From the NCBI GenBank assembly GCA_000717735.1, contig JOBE01000002.1, positions 1 through 64,000 on the forward strand: a stretch of 64,000 bases of DNA, written 5' to 3'. The notes under the pieces were generated by a model. It was not told the DNA's origin, did no database searches, and worked only from the letters and a program-made list of their open reading frames with translations. This DNA is from Streptomyces griseoluteus (GTDB lineage Bacteria > Actinomycetota > Actinomycetes > Streptomycetales > Streptomycetaceae). The number at the start of each line of letters is the position of its first letter. Positions within the stretch are counted from its first letter, which is position 1. Position numbers and translations under genes: made by a program. Below are positions 1 to 8,613 of the stretch, one piece after another.

Positions 1-145
1 TAATCTGGCGTTGATTTTTGGCACGCTGTTGAGTTCTCAAGGAACGGACGCTTCCTTTGTACTCACCCTCTCGGGCTTTCCTCCGGGCTTCCCTTCGGTC
101 TTTCGTGTTTCCAGCCTAGCAGACCCGATTTCTCGTTTTTGCCAC
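1..145 (-). promoter_or_regulatory. rRNA operon leader (16S gene lies off the left edge)
   Basis: Read on the minus strand, this stretch matches what I recognise as the conserved leader that precedes 16S rRNA in Streptomyces. It ends with a boxA-like antitermination motif at 42-20 (CCTTGAGAACTCAACAGCGT). The rRNA genes would therefore lie to the left of base 1 and be transcribed leftwards. A weak promoter-like TAGGCT hexamer (-10 type) lies at 118-113 on the minus strand, but I see no convincing -35. The identification rests on remembered sequence similarity. Confidence 0.7.
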
Positions 146-258
146 CCGCTGGAGCAGGTTGCTGGGGCTGGAATTCGCTTTCGCTTTTTCCGTTCCCGGC
201 GGGGTTGAACATTACCAGGCTTTCTCGGCCCCCCAGACCACATCCACTGCGAGCACGC

Positions 259-274
259 AGAGGTGTAGACCACT
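259..274 (+). promoter_or_regulatory. DasR-responsive element (dre) upstream of crr-ptsI
   Basis: The 16-mer AGAGGTGTAGACCACT agrees at 12 of 16 positions with the dre consensus ACTGGTCTAGACCAGT bound by the GntR regulator DasR. DasR controls GlcNAc uptake and the general PTS genes in Streptomyces, and crr-ptsI is an established target. The site is about 245 bp upstream of crr. It also lies in the upstream region of the leftward rRNA operon. Confidence 0.75.
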
Positions 275-520
275 GGGGTTAGGATCTGGCTTGATGGGTG
301 CTGCCGACCCGCGACCCAAAGGCGCGTTGGGGTCAGGCAGGAGTACGACAGTACATCCCACCGTCAGTAGAGGCAAATCGTTTCCGGTAGTCCCTAGCTC
401 CGCCCAACTGGTACGTCTCGTGCGGAACCGGGACTTCTTATGACTTACGCTTCAGAACAGTACGCCGTCCAGGACAGGTAGTGACGGCGCCACACAATCT
501 CCGCCCCTGGGAGGCTTCCC

Positions 521-970
521 ATGACAACCGTGACGTCGCCGCTTGCCGGACGCGCCATCGGTCTCGCCGCAGTTCCCGATCCGGTCTTCTCCGGTGCGAT
601 GGTCGGTCCCGGTACCGCCATCGATCCCGCACGTGAGCCTTCGGAGGTCGTCTCCCCCATCGACGGGGTCGTCGTCTCCATGCACCCGCACGCCTTCGTC
701 GTCGTCGACGGCGAGGGGCACGGCGTGCTGACCCACCTCGGCATCGACACAGTTCAGCTCAACGGTGAGGGCTTCGAGCTGCTCGTCAACAAGGGTGACA
801 CCGTGACGCGCGGGCAGGCCGTCGTGCGCTGGAACCCCGCCGCCGTCGAGGCCGCGGGCAAGTCCCCCATCTGTCCCATCGTGGCCCTTGAGGCCACCGC
901 GGACTCGCTCTCCGGCGTCGTCGACGACGGGGACGTGAAGGCCGGCGACGAGCTCTTCGGCTGGCGCTGA
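521..970 (+). CDS. crr: PTS glucose-type enzyme IIA (EIIA-Crr)
   Basis: Cytosolic phosphocarrier of the phosphoenolpyruvate:sugar phosphotransferase system. It receives phosphate from HPr and passes it to membrane EIIB domains, such as those for N-acetylglucosamine. The 149-aa product is a complete single-domain PTS_EIIA_1 protein. His72 in the THLGIDTV motif is the predicted phosphorylation site, and His57 in MHPHAF matches the second conserved active-site histidine. The ATG is preceded by GGGAGG. ptsI follows after a short gap in the same direction, so the two are probably co-transcribed. The upstream dre site suggests DasR/GlcNAc control. Confidence 0.95.
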   Translation: MTTVTSPLAGRAIGLAAVPDPVFSGAMVGPGTAIDPAREPSEVVSPIDGVVVSMHPHAFVVVDGEGHGVLTHLGIDTVQLNGEGFELLVNKGDTVTRGQAVVRWNPAAVEAAGKSPICPIVALEATADSLSGVVDDGDVKAGDELFGWR

Positions 971-1050
971 GCCGGATCGTCCTCGTGACGACCGCGAGTT
1001 CGACATTCAACGCGGCGGCGGGTGCCGTCGCTCTATCGGAGACGGGTGAG

Positions 1051-2721
1051 ATGGAGACAACGCTGCGAGGCGTCGGCGTCAGCCACGGGGTGGCGATCGG
1101 CGAGGTCCGGCACATGGGCACGGCGGTTCTCGAGCCGCCGGCCAAGCAGATTCCGGCGGACGAGGCGGAGCGCGAACAGGGGCGCGCCCGGCAGGCCGTC
1201 GAAGCTGTCGCTGCCGACCTGATTGCGCGCGGCAATCTGGCCGGCGGGGAGGCGCAGCACGTGCTGGAGGCCCAGGCGATGATCGCCCAGGACCCCGAGC
1301 TCATCGCCGATGTCGACCGCCGTATCGCCGTGGGCAGCACGGCCGAGCGCGGTATCTACGACGCCTTCTCGCACTACCGCGAGCTGCTCGCCGGTGCCGG
1401 TGACTACATGGCCGGGCGCGTCGCCGACCTCGACGACGTCCGGAACCGGATCGTCGCGCGGCTGCTCGGTGTGCCGATGCCCGGCGTGCCGGACAGCGAC
1501 GAGCCGTACGTGCTGATCGCGCGGGACCTCGCGCCCGCCGACACGGCGCTGCTCGACCCGACGCTGGTGCTCGGCTTCGTGACGGAGGAGGGCGGGCCGA
1601 CCAGCCACAGCGCGATTCTGGCGCGGGCGCTGGGTGTACCGGCCATCGTGGCGCTGCCGGGCGCGGGTGAGATCGCCGAGGGCACGCTCATCGCGGTCGA
1701 CGGTTCGACCGGTGAGCTCTTCGTGGACCCGAGCGAGGAGAAGAAGGCGGAGCTGACGAAGGCCGCCGCCGAGCGCAAGGCCGCGCTGGCCACGTCCAGC
1801 GGTCCTGGTGCGACCTCGGACGGGCACAAGGTGCCGCTGCTCGCGAACGTCGGTGGTCCGGCGGACGTGCCGGCCGCGGTGGAGGCCGGTGCGGAGGGTG
1901 TCGGTCTCTTCCGTACGGAGTTCCTCTTCCTGGACGACAGCGAGAAGGCTCCGTCCGAGGAGAAGCAGATCGAGGCCTACCGCAAGGTGCTGGAGGCCTT
2001 CCCCGAGGGCCGGGTGGTCGTGCGGGTCCTCGACGCGGGCGCCGACAAGCCGCTGGACTTCCTGACGCCGGTGGACGAGCCGAACCCAGCGCTGGGTGTG
2101 CGGGGTCTGCGGTCGCTGCTCGAGCACCCGGAGGTGCTGCGGACGCAGCTGACCGCGCTGGCGAAGGCGGCCGAGGGGCTGCCGGTGTACCTCGAGGTCA
2201 TGGCTCCGATGGTGGCCGACCGTACGGACGCCAAGGCGTTCGCCGACGCCTGCCGTGAGGCCGGGCTGCGGGCGAAGTTCGGTGCGATGGTCGAGATCCC
2301 GTCGGCCGCCCTGCGGGCGCGCTCGATCCTCCAGGAGGTCGAGTTCCTTTCGCTGGGCACCAACGACCTGGCGCAGTACACCTTCGCGGCCGACCGGCAG
2401 GTCGGTGCGGTGTCGCGGCTCCAGGACCCGTGGCAGCCGGCGCTGCTCGACCTGGTGGCCATGTCCGCCGAGGCGGCCAAGGCCGAGGGCAAGAGCTGTG
2501 GCGTCTGCGGCGAGGCCGCCGCGGATCCGCTGCTCGCGTGTGTGCTGACGGGTCTGGGGGTCACCTCCCTGTCCATGGGGGCCGCGTCGATTCCGTACGT
2601 GCGGGCGACGCTGGCCAAGTACACGCTGGCGCAGTGCGAGCGGGCCGCGGCCGCGGCGCGTGCGGCGGACTCCGCGCACGAGGCGCGGGTGGCCGCTCAG
2701 GCGGTGCTGTCCGGGGAGTGA
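1051..2721 (+). CDS. ptsI: Phosphoenolpyruvate-protein phosphotransferase (PTS enzyme I)
   Basis: Enzyme I starts the PTS relay by autophosphorylating from PEP and phosphorylating HPr. The 556-aa product has the N-terminal HPr-binding part, the swivelling phosphohistidine domain with His186 in GGPTSHSAIL, and the C-terminal PEP-binding barrel with the GVCGEAAADP segment carrying the conserved cysteine. An in-frame GTG at 985 would add 22 residues. I prefer the ATG at 1051 because CGGAG precedes it at good spacing and homology begins with TLRGVGVSHG. It lies downstream of crr and is closed by a strong hairpin, which fits a two-gene operon. Confidence 0.95.
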   Translation: METTLRGVGVSHGVAIGEVRHMGTAVLEPPAKQIPADEAEREQGRARQAVEAVAADLIARGNLAGGEAQHVLEAQAMIAQDPELIADVDRRIAVGSTAERGIYDAFSHYRELLAGAGDYMAGRVADLDDVRNRIVARLLGVPMPGVPDSDEPYVLIARDLAPADTALLDPTLVLGFVTEEGGPTSHSAILARALGVPAIVALPGAGEIAEGTLIAVDGSTGELFVDPSEEKKAELTKAAAERKAALATSSGPGATSDGHKVPLLANVGGPADVPAAVEAGAEGVGLFRTEFLFLDDSEKAPSEEKQIEAYRKVLEAFPEGRVVVRVLDAGADKPLDFLTPVDEPNPALGVRGLRSLLEHPEVLRTQLTALAKAAEGLPVYLEVMAPMVADRTDAKAFADACREAGLRAKFGAMVEIPSAALRARSILQEVEFLSLGTNDLAQYTFAADRQVGAVSRLQDPWQPALLDLVAMSAEAAKAEGKSCGVCGEAAADPLLACVLTGLGVTSLSMGAASIPYVRATLAKYTLAQCERAAAAARAADSAHEARVAAQAVLSGE

Positions 2722-2735
2722 TTCCCGGGTGTGCT

Positions 2736-2783
2736 CGACGAAGGGGCTTTCCGTCACCGAGGTGACGGGGAGCCCCTTCGTCG
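2736..2783. terminator. Bidirectional terminator between ptsI and the convergent gene
   Basis: A near-perfect inverted repeat: CGACGAAGGGGCT at 2736-2748 pairs with AGCCCCTTCGTCG at 2771-2783, with an inner stem CCGTCACC/GGTGACGG. It lies between the ptsI stop and the stop of the leftward gene, so it can serve both. Confidence 0.85.
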
Positions 2784-2792
2784 TGGGTGGGG

Positions 2793-3692
2793 TCAGTGGT
2801 GGCTGGTCCAGTCGTTGTCGGGGTCGGGGGTGAGGGGGAATCCGGCGAGGTGGTCGACGCCCGGTTCCGGTGAGAGGGGCTCTCCGGTGCGGGCGTCGGT
2901 GCAGTAGGCGGCGAAGACCTCCGCCTCGGTGAGGGGGGCGAGGTTCCCGGCGGTGAGGCGCCAGCCGTGGAGTCGGTCGCGGTTCCCCGGGTCGCTGGTG
3001 CGCAGGACGACTCCGCCGGGCGCCCCGAGGGCGATACCGGCGGCGAGTACGGCGGTGAACTCCGCGGCGGCGGCGTCCTCGACGGCCGGAGGGTGTGGCG
3101 CGCCGTGGGCGAGGAGGACCGCGAGGAGCTGGTCGTCGGCCGCCTGGACGCTGCAGACGAGGTGGTGGGTGCCGGGGCCGGCGGCGTCGAGGAGGCGGGC
3201 GAGGAGCCGGGCGGCCCGTTCGAAGGCGGCCTTGCCGATGTCCTTGCCGCAGGTGGCGCAGTCGCCCGCGCTGGCGAGGACGGTGGTGGCGTACTCCCAG
3301 GTGGCGTGGCGGACGGCAGCGTCGACGAGCTCGGGCAGGAGGGTGCTGAGGGGTTGGCCGGTGTAGGTGACGTGGGCGCCGGTCGCGGCGAGGTGGGCGG
3401 TGAAGCGGCTGCGGCTGGTGGGGTGGTCGGGGTCGAGGGCGGTCTCGGCGCACCAGGCCGCGTACTCCTCGGGGTCGAAGAGGGTGACGGTGGTGTGGCC
3501 GCCCTGCGTGGCGAGGCTCCTGAGGAGGGCCTCGACCTGTCGGAGGTAGGTGGTGTGGTCGTCGAAGGCGAAGGTCCGGTACCGGCGCATGGCCGTGAAG
3601 TCGTGCTCGTCGGCGAGAAGGCCGACGGTGCTGGGGACTTCGCGGCGCAGGGCGCGCCGGAGGTGTGCCTGGGTGGTGCCGGTCCGTGTCAT
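2793..3692 (-). CDS. Hypothetical protein (299 aa)
   Basis: I do not recognise a characterised family. The protein is predicted cytosolic with no signal peptide or membrane segment. It has a CATCGK segment near residue 145, which could be half of a metal site, and a C-terminal third rich in charged and proline residues. The ATG follows a strong GGGGGAG. It starts 23 bp after the stop of the MFS gene on the same strand, so it is probably co-transcribed with that exporter. Composition is typical of the chromosome. It is likely a real, lineage-conserved gene of unknown role. Confidence 0.7.
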   Translation of the reverse strand: MTRTGTTQAHLRRALRREVPSTVGLLADEHDFTAMRRYRTFAFDDHTTYLRQVEALLRSLATQGGHTTVTLFDPEEYAAWCAETALDPDHPTSRSRFTAHLAATGAHVTYTGQPLSTLLPELVDAAVRHATWEYATTVLASAGDCATCGKDIGKAAFERAARLLARLLDAAGPGTHHLVCSVQAADDQLLAVLLAHGAPHPPAVEDAAAAEFTAVLAAGIALGAPGGVVLRTSDPGNRDRLHGWRLTAGNLAPLTEAEVFAAYCTDARTGEPLSPEPGVDHLAGFPLTPDPDNDWTSHH

Positions 3693-3715
3693 GTCTCCCC
3701 CTGGTGACGGTCCGA

Positions 3716-5002
3716 TCAGTGCTCACTCACCGTAACCGTGGGCACTGACAGTGACGGTTCGGGGAGGCGTCGGCGGACGAGGCGGCTCTGGGCGCCGCAG
3801 GTGGCGACGAGTGCGGCGCCGAGGAAGGGCCAGCCGAGGGGGCCCGCGGAGACGAGGCCGGTCATGAGGAGGGGGCCGACGAAGCGCTGGGTGGACTGGG
3901 CGAGGCCGTGGACTCCGAGGTAGGCGCCCTGAGCGTCGTCGGGGGCCAGGGCGACGGAGATCTCCCAGGACACGAGGGTGTGGATCATCTCGGCGAAGGT
4001 GAGGGCGACGGCCGCGGTGATCAGGGCGGCGATGGAGAGGGTCCGGCCGCCGAGGGCGGAGACGGTGAGGGCGAGCGTGCCGACGGCGAAGAGGCCCGCG
4101 AGGGGGGCGAGGAGGCGTCGGGCGGCTTCGGTGGAGGAGCCGAAGCGGGCGAGCGGGACCTGGAAGAGCACGACGAGGACACTGTTGGCGACCATCAGGA
4201 GCGGGGCGAGGCCGACGGGGGCGTCGGTGGCGTGGACGATCCAGAGGGGCATGGCGACCTGGAGGATCGAGTCGTGGAGGAAGAAGACGGCGTCGCCCGT
4301 GGTGAAGGCGAGGAAGCCGCGGTCGCGCCAGGGGCTGGAGGGCTTGGTGGTGGGGGCACGGTCGGTGGAGGCGGCGGCGATCCGGGAGGCGGCGGGGGCG
4401 GGCGGTTCGGCGCAGCGGAGGGTGAGGGCCGCCATCACGAGGTAGGAGAGGGCGTCTCCTACGAGGAGGAGGTGGAAGGCGGTGGTGGTGCCGACGGCGA
4501 GTGCGGCGGCGGCGCCGAGTCCGCCGAGGGTCCAGCCGAGGTTGGAGGTGGTGCGGTTGATGGCCTGGTAGCGGATGCGGTCGGGGCCGGCGATCCGTGC
4601 GGCGTAGAGCTTGGTGAGGACGTTGGTGGCGCGGTCGGGGAGGGCGCCGGCCGCCGAGAAGAGCACGAGCAGCAGGTAGTCGTCGGTGGTGAGGAGGGCC
4701 AGGAGGGCGGCGGCGCGGAGCAGTTGGGTGCAGATGATGACGCGGACGAGGGGGAAGCGGTCGGCGAGGCGTCCGCCGAGGGGGGCGCCGGCGATGCCGA
4801 CGGCGCCCGAGACGGCGATCAGTAGGCCGACCTGACCGAGGCCGAGGCCGGTGACGTAGGTGAAGTAGAGGGCCATGGCCGTGGACCAGAGTCCGGTGCC
4901 GCACTTGTCGATGAAGCCGATGAGGAGCATGCGGCGGCCGTCGGGGCCTCCGGGGATGCGGGCCTTGAAGGGTGTTCGGGCGGATCGGGTGGAGCGGCTC
5001 AT
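3716..5002 (-). CDS. MFS transporter
   Basis: Integral membrane major facilitator of 428 aa with about 12 hydrophobic segments. The cytoplasmic loop after helix 2 reads GGRLADRFPLVR, the MFS motif-A region. A hydrophilic Ala/Pro/Ser-rich central loop separates the two six-helix halves. The family includes drug exporters, but substrate cannot be read from sequence. The reading frame stays open far upstream, through the divergent regulator. The ATG at 5002 is chosen because GGGGGA lies 4-9 nt upstream and the protein begins there with a normal cytosolic N-terminus. The divergent MocR gene shares a 45-bp promoter region and is the likely regulator. Confidence 0.85.
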   Translation of the reverse strand: MSRSTRSARTPFKARIPGGPDGRRMLLIGFIDKCGTGLWSTAMALYFTYVTGLGLGQVGLLIAVSGAVGIAGAPLGGRLADRFPLVRVIICTQLLRAAALLALLTTDDYLLLVLFSAAGALPDRATNVLTKLYAARIAGPDRIRYQAINRTTSNLGWTLGGLGAAAALAVGTTTAFHLLLVGDALSYLVMAALTLRCAEPPAPAASRIAAASTDRAPTTKPSSPWRDRGFLAFTTGDAVFFLHDSILQVAMPLWIVHATDAPVGLAPLLMVANSVLVVLFQVPLARFGSSTEAARRLLAPLAGLFAVGTLALTVSALGGRTLSIAALITAAVALTFAEMIHTLVSWEISVALAPDDAQGAYLGVHGLAQSTQRFVGPLLMTGLVSAGPLGWPFLGAALVATCGAQSRLVRRRLPEPSLSVPTVTVSEH

Positions 5003-5011
5003 GGGTCCCCC

Positions 5012-5040
5012 TTGCCAACTGCTTTGTATTGATACATAAT
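5012..5040 (+). promoter_or_regulatory. Promoter of the MocR-type regulator (leaderless start)
   Basis: TTGCCA at 5012-5017 and CATAAT at 5035-5040 are separated by exactly 17 bp, a good SigHrdB-type match. The predicted transcription start (about 5047) coincides with the GTG start at 5048, and no Shine-Dalgarno is present, so the mRNA is probably leaderless. Confidence 0.65.
5025..5036. promoter_or_regulatory. Palindromic operator between MFS and MocR genes
   Basis: TGTATTGATACA is an inverted repeat (TGTAT-N2-ATACA) placed inside the spacer and overlapping the -10 of the regulator promoter. It also lies just upstream of the MFS gene. It could serve autoregulation and exporter control; inferred from position only. 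Confidence 0.5.
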
Positions 5041-5047
5041 TGATTAC

Positions 5048-6367
5048 GTGGCAGCACAATATGCGATCGAGGGCACGACGGCCAAGGCGATTGCCGCGTC
5101 CGTGGAGCGGGGCGTGACAGAGGGCGGGCTCTCCCCGGGCGACGCCCTGCCTCCCGTACGGCGGCTCGCCGACGCTCTGGGGGTGAGCCCGGGGACTGTG
5201 GCGACGGCGTACAAGGAACTGCGGCAGCGGGGGCTCGTCGTCACGATGGGCCGGGGCGGAACCGTGGTGGCGGAGGTTCCGTCGGTGGCCTCCCGGCGCC
5301 CGCCGCGCGTGCCGGACGGCCTGGTGGATCTGGCCGGCGGCCATCCGGACCCGGCCTTCCTTCCCGTACTGCGGCCTCCGTCTGCGCTCGCTCCGGTCTA
5401 CGGGTCCCACCGTGCCGCGCCTCGCCTCGCCGCGCTCGAAGCAATCACACGCGCGTGGTTCGAGCGGGACGGGGTGCCCGCGCGGCACGTGACGTTCGCG
5501 CACGGCGCTCTGGACTGCATCGCCCGGCTCCTCTCGACGGAGCTGCGGCCCGGCGACGCGGTGGCCGTGGAGGACCCCGGGTTCCACCATCTGCTCGATC
5601 TCGTACCGGCGTTGGGGCTGCGGATGGTTCCCGTGGCCGTGGACGGTGAGGGGCTCGTACCGGACGCGCTGCGGACGGCGCTGCGGGGCGGGGTGCGCGC
5701 GGTCGTGTGCAGCCCGCGGGGGCAGTGTCCGACCGGGGCGTTCTTCACGCGGTCGCGGCGGGACGACCTGGTGGCGGTGCTCAGGGAGTTCCCTGAGGTG
5801 CTGGTCGTCGAGGACGACCACAACGCCGAGGTCGGCGGGGCCGCGGCGCACACGCTCGCGGCGGCGGGGCTCGACCGGTGGGCGCAGGTGCGGACGGTGT
5901 CGAAGCACCTCGGGATCGACCTGCGGTGGGCCGGGGTCGCGTGTGACGCGGTGACGATGGGGCGGCACGACGGACGGATGCTGATGACCTCCGGCTGGGT
6001 CAGTCACGTCCTGCAGGAGACGGTGGCCGGCCTGTTCGCCGACGGGTCGGTGAGCGGGCTCGTGGCCGCGGGCGAGGCGGCGTACGCGGAGCGGCGCGCG
6101 GCTCTGGTCGGCGCGCTCGGGGTGTACGGGATCCGGGCCGTCGGGGCGAGCGGGCTGAACGTGTGGGTGCCCGTGCGGGACGAGTCGGCCGTGGTCAACG
6201 GCCTGCGGACACAGGGCTGGTGGGTCGCCGCGGGTGCGCGGTTCCGGATCGCGGCCCCGCCCGCGGTGCGGATCACCACGGCGACGCTCGCGCCCGGTGA
6301 CGCGGTGCGTCTCGCGGCGGACTTCGCGGACGTGCTCGGGGACGGGCAGGCGACGTACGGGGGGTGA
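5048..6367 (+). CDS. MocR/PdxR-type regulator (GntR HTH + aminotransferase-like domain)
   Basis: 439 aa. The N-terminal winged HTH of the GntR family (about residues 8-75) has the signature LPPVRRLADALGVSPGTVATAY. It is joined to a fold-type I aminotransferase-like domain (about 95-435). PLP-binding features are present: EDPGFHHL, VVEDDHNAEV, and Lys286 in VSKHLGIDLR as the predicted Schiff-base lysine. Such proteins are transcription factors that sense PLP or amino-containing ligands. The divergent MFS gene 45 bp away is the obvious target. The GTG start has no ribosome-binding site and fits a leaderless mRNA. Confidence 0.88.
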   Translation: MAAQYAIEGTTAKAIAASVERGVTEGGLSPGDALPPVRRLADALGVSPGTVATAYKELRQRGLVVTMGRGGTVVAEVPSVASRRPPRVPDGLVDLAGGHPDPAFLPVLRPPSALAPVYGSHRAAPRLAALEAITRAWFERDGVPARHVTFAHGALDCIARLLSTELRPGDAVAVEDPGFHHLLDLVPALGLRMVPVAVDGEGLVPDALRTALRGGVRAVVCSPRGQCPTGAFFTRSRRDDLVAVLREFPEVLVVEDDHNAEVGGAAAHTLAAAGLDRWAQVRTVSKHLGIDLRWAGVACDAVTMGRHDGRMLMTSGWVSHVLQETVAGLFADGSVSGLVAAGEAAYAERRAALVGALGVYGIRAVGASGLNVWVPVRDESAVVNGLRTQGWWVAAGARFRIAAPPAVRITTATLAPGDAVRLAADFADVLGDGQATYGG

Positions 6368-6373
6368 GACCGG

Positions 6374-6418
6374 AACGCCCCGGGGCCCGACCCTGTCGGA
6401 TGGGGACCCCGGGGCGTT
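6374..6418. terminator. Bidirectional terminator
   Basis: The stem AACGCCCCGGGG / CCCCGGGGCGTT lies between the convergent MocR gene and the acetoacetyl-CoA synthetase gene. Confidence 0.8.
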
Positions 6419-6427
6419 GACCGTGCC

Positions 6428-8398
6428 TCAGCCGCGGCGGTTGGCCGCCAGGGTCTCGTAGAAGTGGAGGAGACCGAGGTCGTCGACCGAGCCGGCGTTG
6501 ACCGCCTTGGCCAGGGGGGTTCCCTGGAGGAGGCGCTTGACCGGGACCTCGATGCGCTTTCCGGTGAGGGTGTGCGGGACGCCGGGGACCTCGATGATCT
6601 CGTCGGGGACGTGCCGCGGGGACAGCTCGCTGCGGATCGTCCGCTTGATGCGGGCGATCAGCTCGTCGTCGAGAGCGGCGCCTTCCACGAGGTGGACGAA
6701 GAGCGGCATCCAGTAACCGCCGTCCGGCTCCTCCAGACCGATCACGAGGGATTCACGGATCTCGGGGAGGCGCTCCACGGCCTCATAGATATCGGCGCTT
6801 CCCATGCGGACGCCCTGGCGGTTCAGGGTGGAGTCGGAGCGGCCGTGGATGACGACCGAGCCGTGGTCGGTGATCGTGATCCAGTCGCCGTGGCGCCAGA
6901 CACCCGGGAACATCTCGAAGTAGCTGTCGCGGTAGCGGCTGCCGTCGGGGTCGTTCCAGAAGTGGATCGGCATGGACGGCATGGGGTTGGTGACGACGAG
7001 CTCGCCGACCTCGCCGATGACGGGCTTGCCCGAGGGGTCCCAGGCCTGCAGATCGGTGCCGAGGCCCGCCGCCTGGAGCTCACCGATGTGGACCGGGAGC
7101 GTGGGGACGGCGCCCGCGAAGCAGGAACACACGTCGGTCCCGCCGCTGACCGAGGCGATCCAGAGGTTCTCGCGGACCTCGTCGTGGAGCCAGCGGAAGC
7201 CGTCGGGAGGCAGAGGCGAGCCGGTGGTGGCGACGCACTTCACGGCCGAGAGGTCGAAGTCGCGGCCGGGGTGCACGTCCGCCTTCGCGCAGGCCATGAC
7301 GTACGCGGCGGAGGTGCCGTACAGGGTGGCGCGGGTGCGTTCGGCGACGCGCCACTGGGCCCCGGTGTCCGGGTAGCCGGGACTGCCGTCGTACAGGACG
7401 ACGGTCGAGCCGGTGAGCAGGCCGGAGACGAGGAAGTTCCACATCATCCAGCCGGTGGAGGTGTACCAGAAGAACACGTCCTCGGGCCCGAGGTCGCAGT
7501 GCAGCCCCAGCTGCTTGACGTGCTCGACGAGGATGCCGCCCTGGGACTGGACGATCGCCTTAGGGAGGCCGGTCGTGCCGGAGGAGTACAGGACCCACAG
7601 CGGGTGCGAGAACGGGACCTGCTCGTAGACCGGCTCCACGTCGGCGGCCACCAGGTCGTCCCAGGCGAGGGTCCCCTCGGGGGCCGGGGTGCCGAGCAGC
7701 GGGATGTGGACGACCGCGCGGAGGGTGGGCAGCTCGGCGCGGAGTTCGGCGACGGTGTCGCGGCGGTCGTGCTCCTTGCCTCCGTAGCGGTAGCCGTCGA
7801 CGGTGAAGAGGACGACCGGCTCGACCTGCTGGAAGCGGTCGAGGACGCTGCGGGCGCCGAAGTCCGGGGCGCAGGAGGTCCACACGCCGCCGACGGCCGC
7901 GGTGGCGAGGAGGGCCACGACGGACTGCGGGACGTTGGGCAGGTAGCCGCTGACCCGGTCACCGGGGCGTACGCCGAGGGCGCGGAGTTCGGCGGCGAGG
8001 GAGCCGACCTGACGGCGGAGCTCGGCCCAGGTGGTCGGCGCGGGCTCATGTGTCTCGTCCACATGGAGGAGGGCCGTGTCATGGGGGCGCTCGGCCGCGG
8101 CGCGCAGGGCGTGCTCGGCGTAGTTGAGGGTGGCCCCGGGGAACCAGTCGGCGCCGGGCATCGACCGGTCGCCGAGGACCCGCTCGGGCGGGGTGGAGAA
8201 ACGGATGTCGAACCACTCGACGACCGCCTGCCAGAAGGCTTCGAGCTCGTCGACCGACCAGCGGTGGAGCGCCGGGTATCCGCCCGCCGCCGGGGCGCCG
8301 TGGTGTTCGGCCGCCCAGCTCTGGAAGCGGGTGACGGCGGCCGTGGCGATGCGCTCCTCGTCCGGCTGCCAGAGCGGATCGGTCTGCGCTGATGTCAT
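6428..8398 (-). CDS. Acetoacetyl-CoA synthetase (acetoacetate-CoA ligase)
   Basis: 656-aa member of the ANL adenylating superfamily that activates acetoacetate to acetoacetyl-CoA with ATP. Domains: N-terminal acetyl-CoA-synthetase-type extension, AMP-binding core with the P-loop-like YSSGTTGLPK near residue 272, and a C-terminal lid domain with the TGKRIEVP lysine motif near 615. Length and the motif VSGGTDVCSCF fit AacS rather than acetyl-CoA synthetase. The frame is open further upstream, but the ATG at 8398 follows GGGAG at 9 nt. It is monocistronic and divergent from the GH31 gene. It probably serves ketone-body or leucine breakdown products and polyketide/PHB precursor supply. Confidence 0.9.
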   Translation of the reverse strand: MTSAQTDPLWQPDEERIATAAVTRFQSWAAEHHGAPAAGGYPALHRWSVDELEAFWQAVVEWFDIRFSTPPERVLGDRSMPGADWFPGATLNYAEHALRAAAERPHDTALLHVDETHEPAPTTWAELRRQVGSLAAELRALGVRPGDRVSGYLPNVPQSVVALLATAAVGGVWTSCAPDFGARSVLDRFQQVEPVVLFTVDGYRYGGKEHDRRDTVAELRAELPTLRAVVHIPLLGTPAPEGTLAWDDLVAADVEPVYEQVPFSHPLWVLYSSGTTGLPKAIVQSQGGILVEHVKQLGLHCDLGPEDVFFWYTSTGWMMWNFLVSGLLTGSTVVLYDGSPGYPDTGAQWRVAERTRATLYGTSAAYVMACAKADVHPGRDFDLSAVKCVATTGSPLPPDGFRWLHDEVRENLWIASVSGGTDVCSCFAGAVPTLPVHIGELQAAGLGTDLQAWDPSGKPVIGEVGELVVTNPMPSMPIHFWNDPDGSRYRDSYFEMFPGVWRHGDWITITDHGSVVIHGRSDSTLNRQGVRMGSADIYEAVERLPEIRESLVIGLEEPDGGYWMPLFVHLVEGAALDDELIARIKRTIRSELSPRHVPDEIIEVPGVPHTLTGKRIEVPVKRLLQGTPLAKAVNAGSVDDLGLLHFYETLAANRRG

Positions 8399-8613
8399 TG
8401 GGGCGGCTCCCTGGCTGTACGCGGGGTCGGCGTGTGTCCCGCGCACGTGCTGGGGTGTGCGCGTGACGCGGCTGACAGGACGATGCCATGTGATCGCCGT
8501 TCGCACCAGGTCTGCCCACCCATGGTCGAGGAGTTGAATATGTGCTCCCACCACGGGTGAACGGAAGTTGAACGCAGCTCGTATCGCCCCTGGTGGGTGG
8601 CAGGGTGAGCCGT

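Noticed and set aside
408-424. AACTGGTACGTCTCGTG as a second DasR site before crr
   Set aside because: Only the left half resembles the dre consensus; too weak to call.
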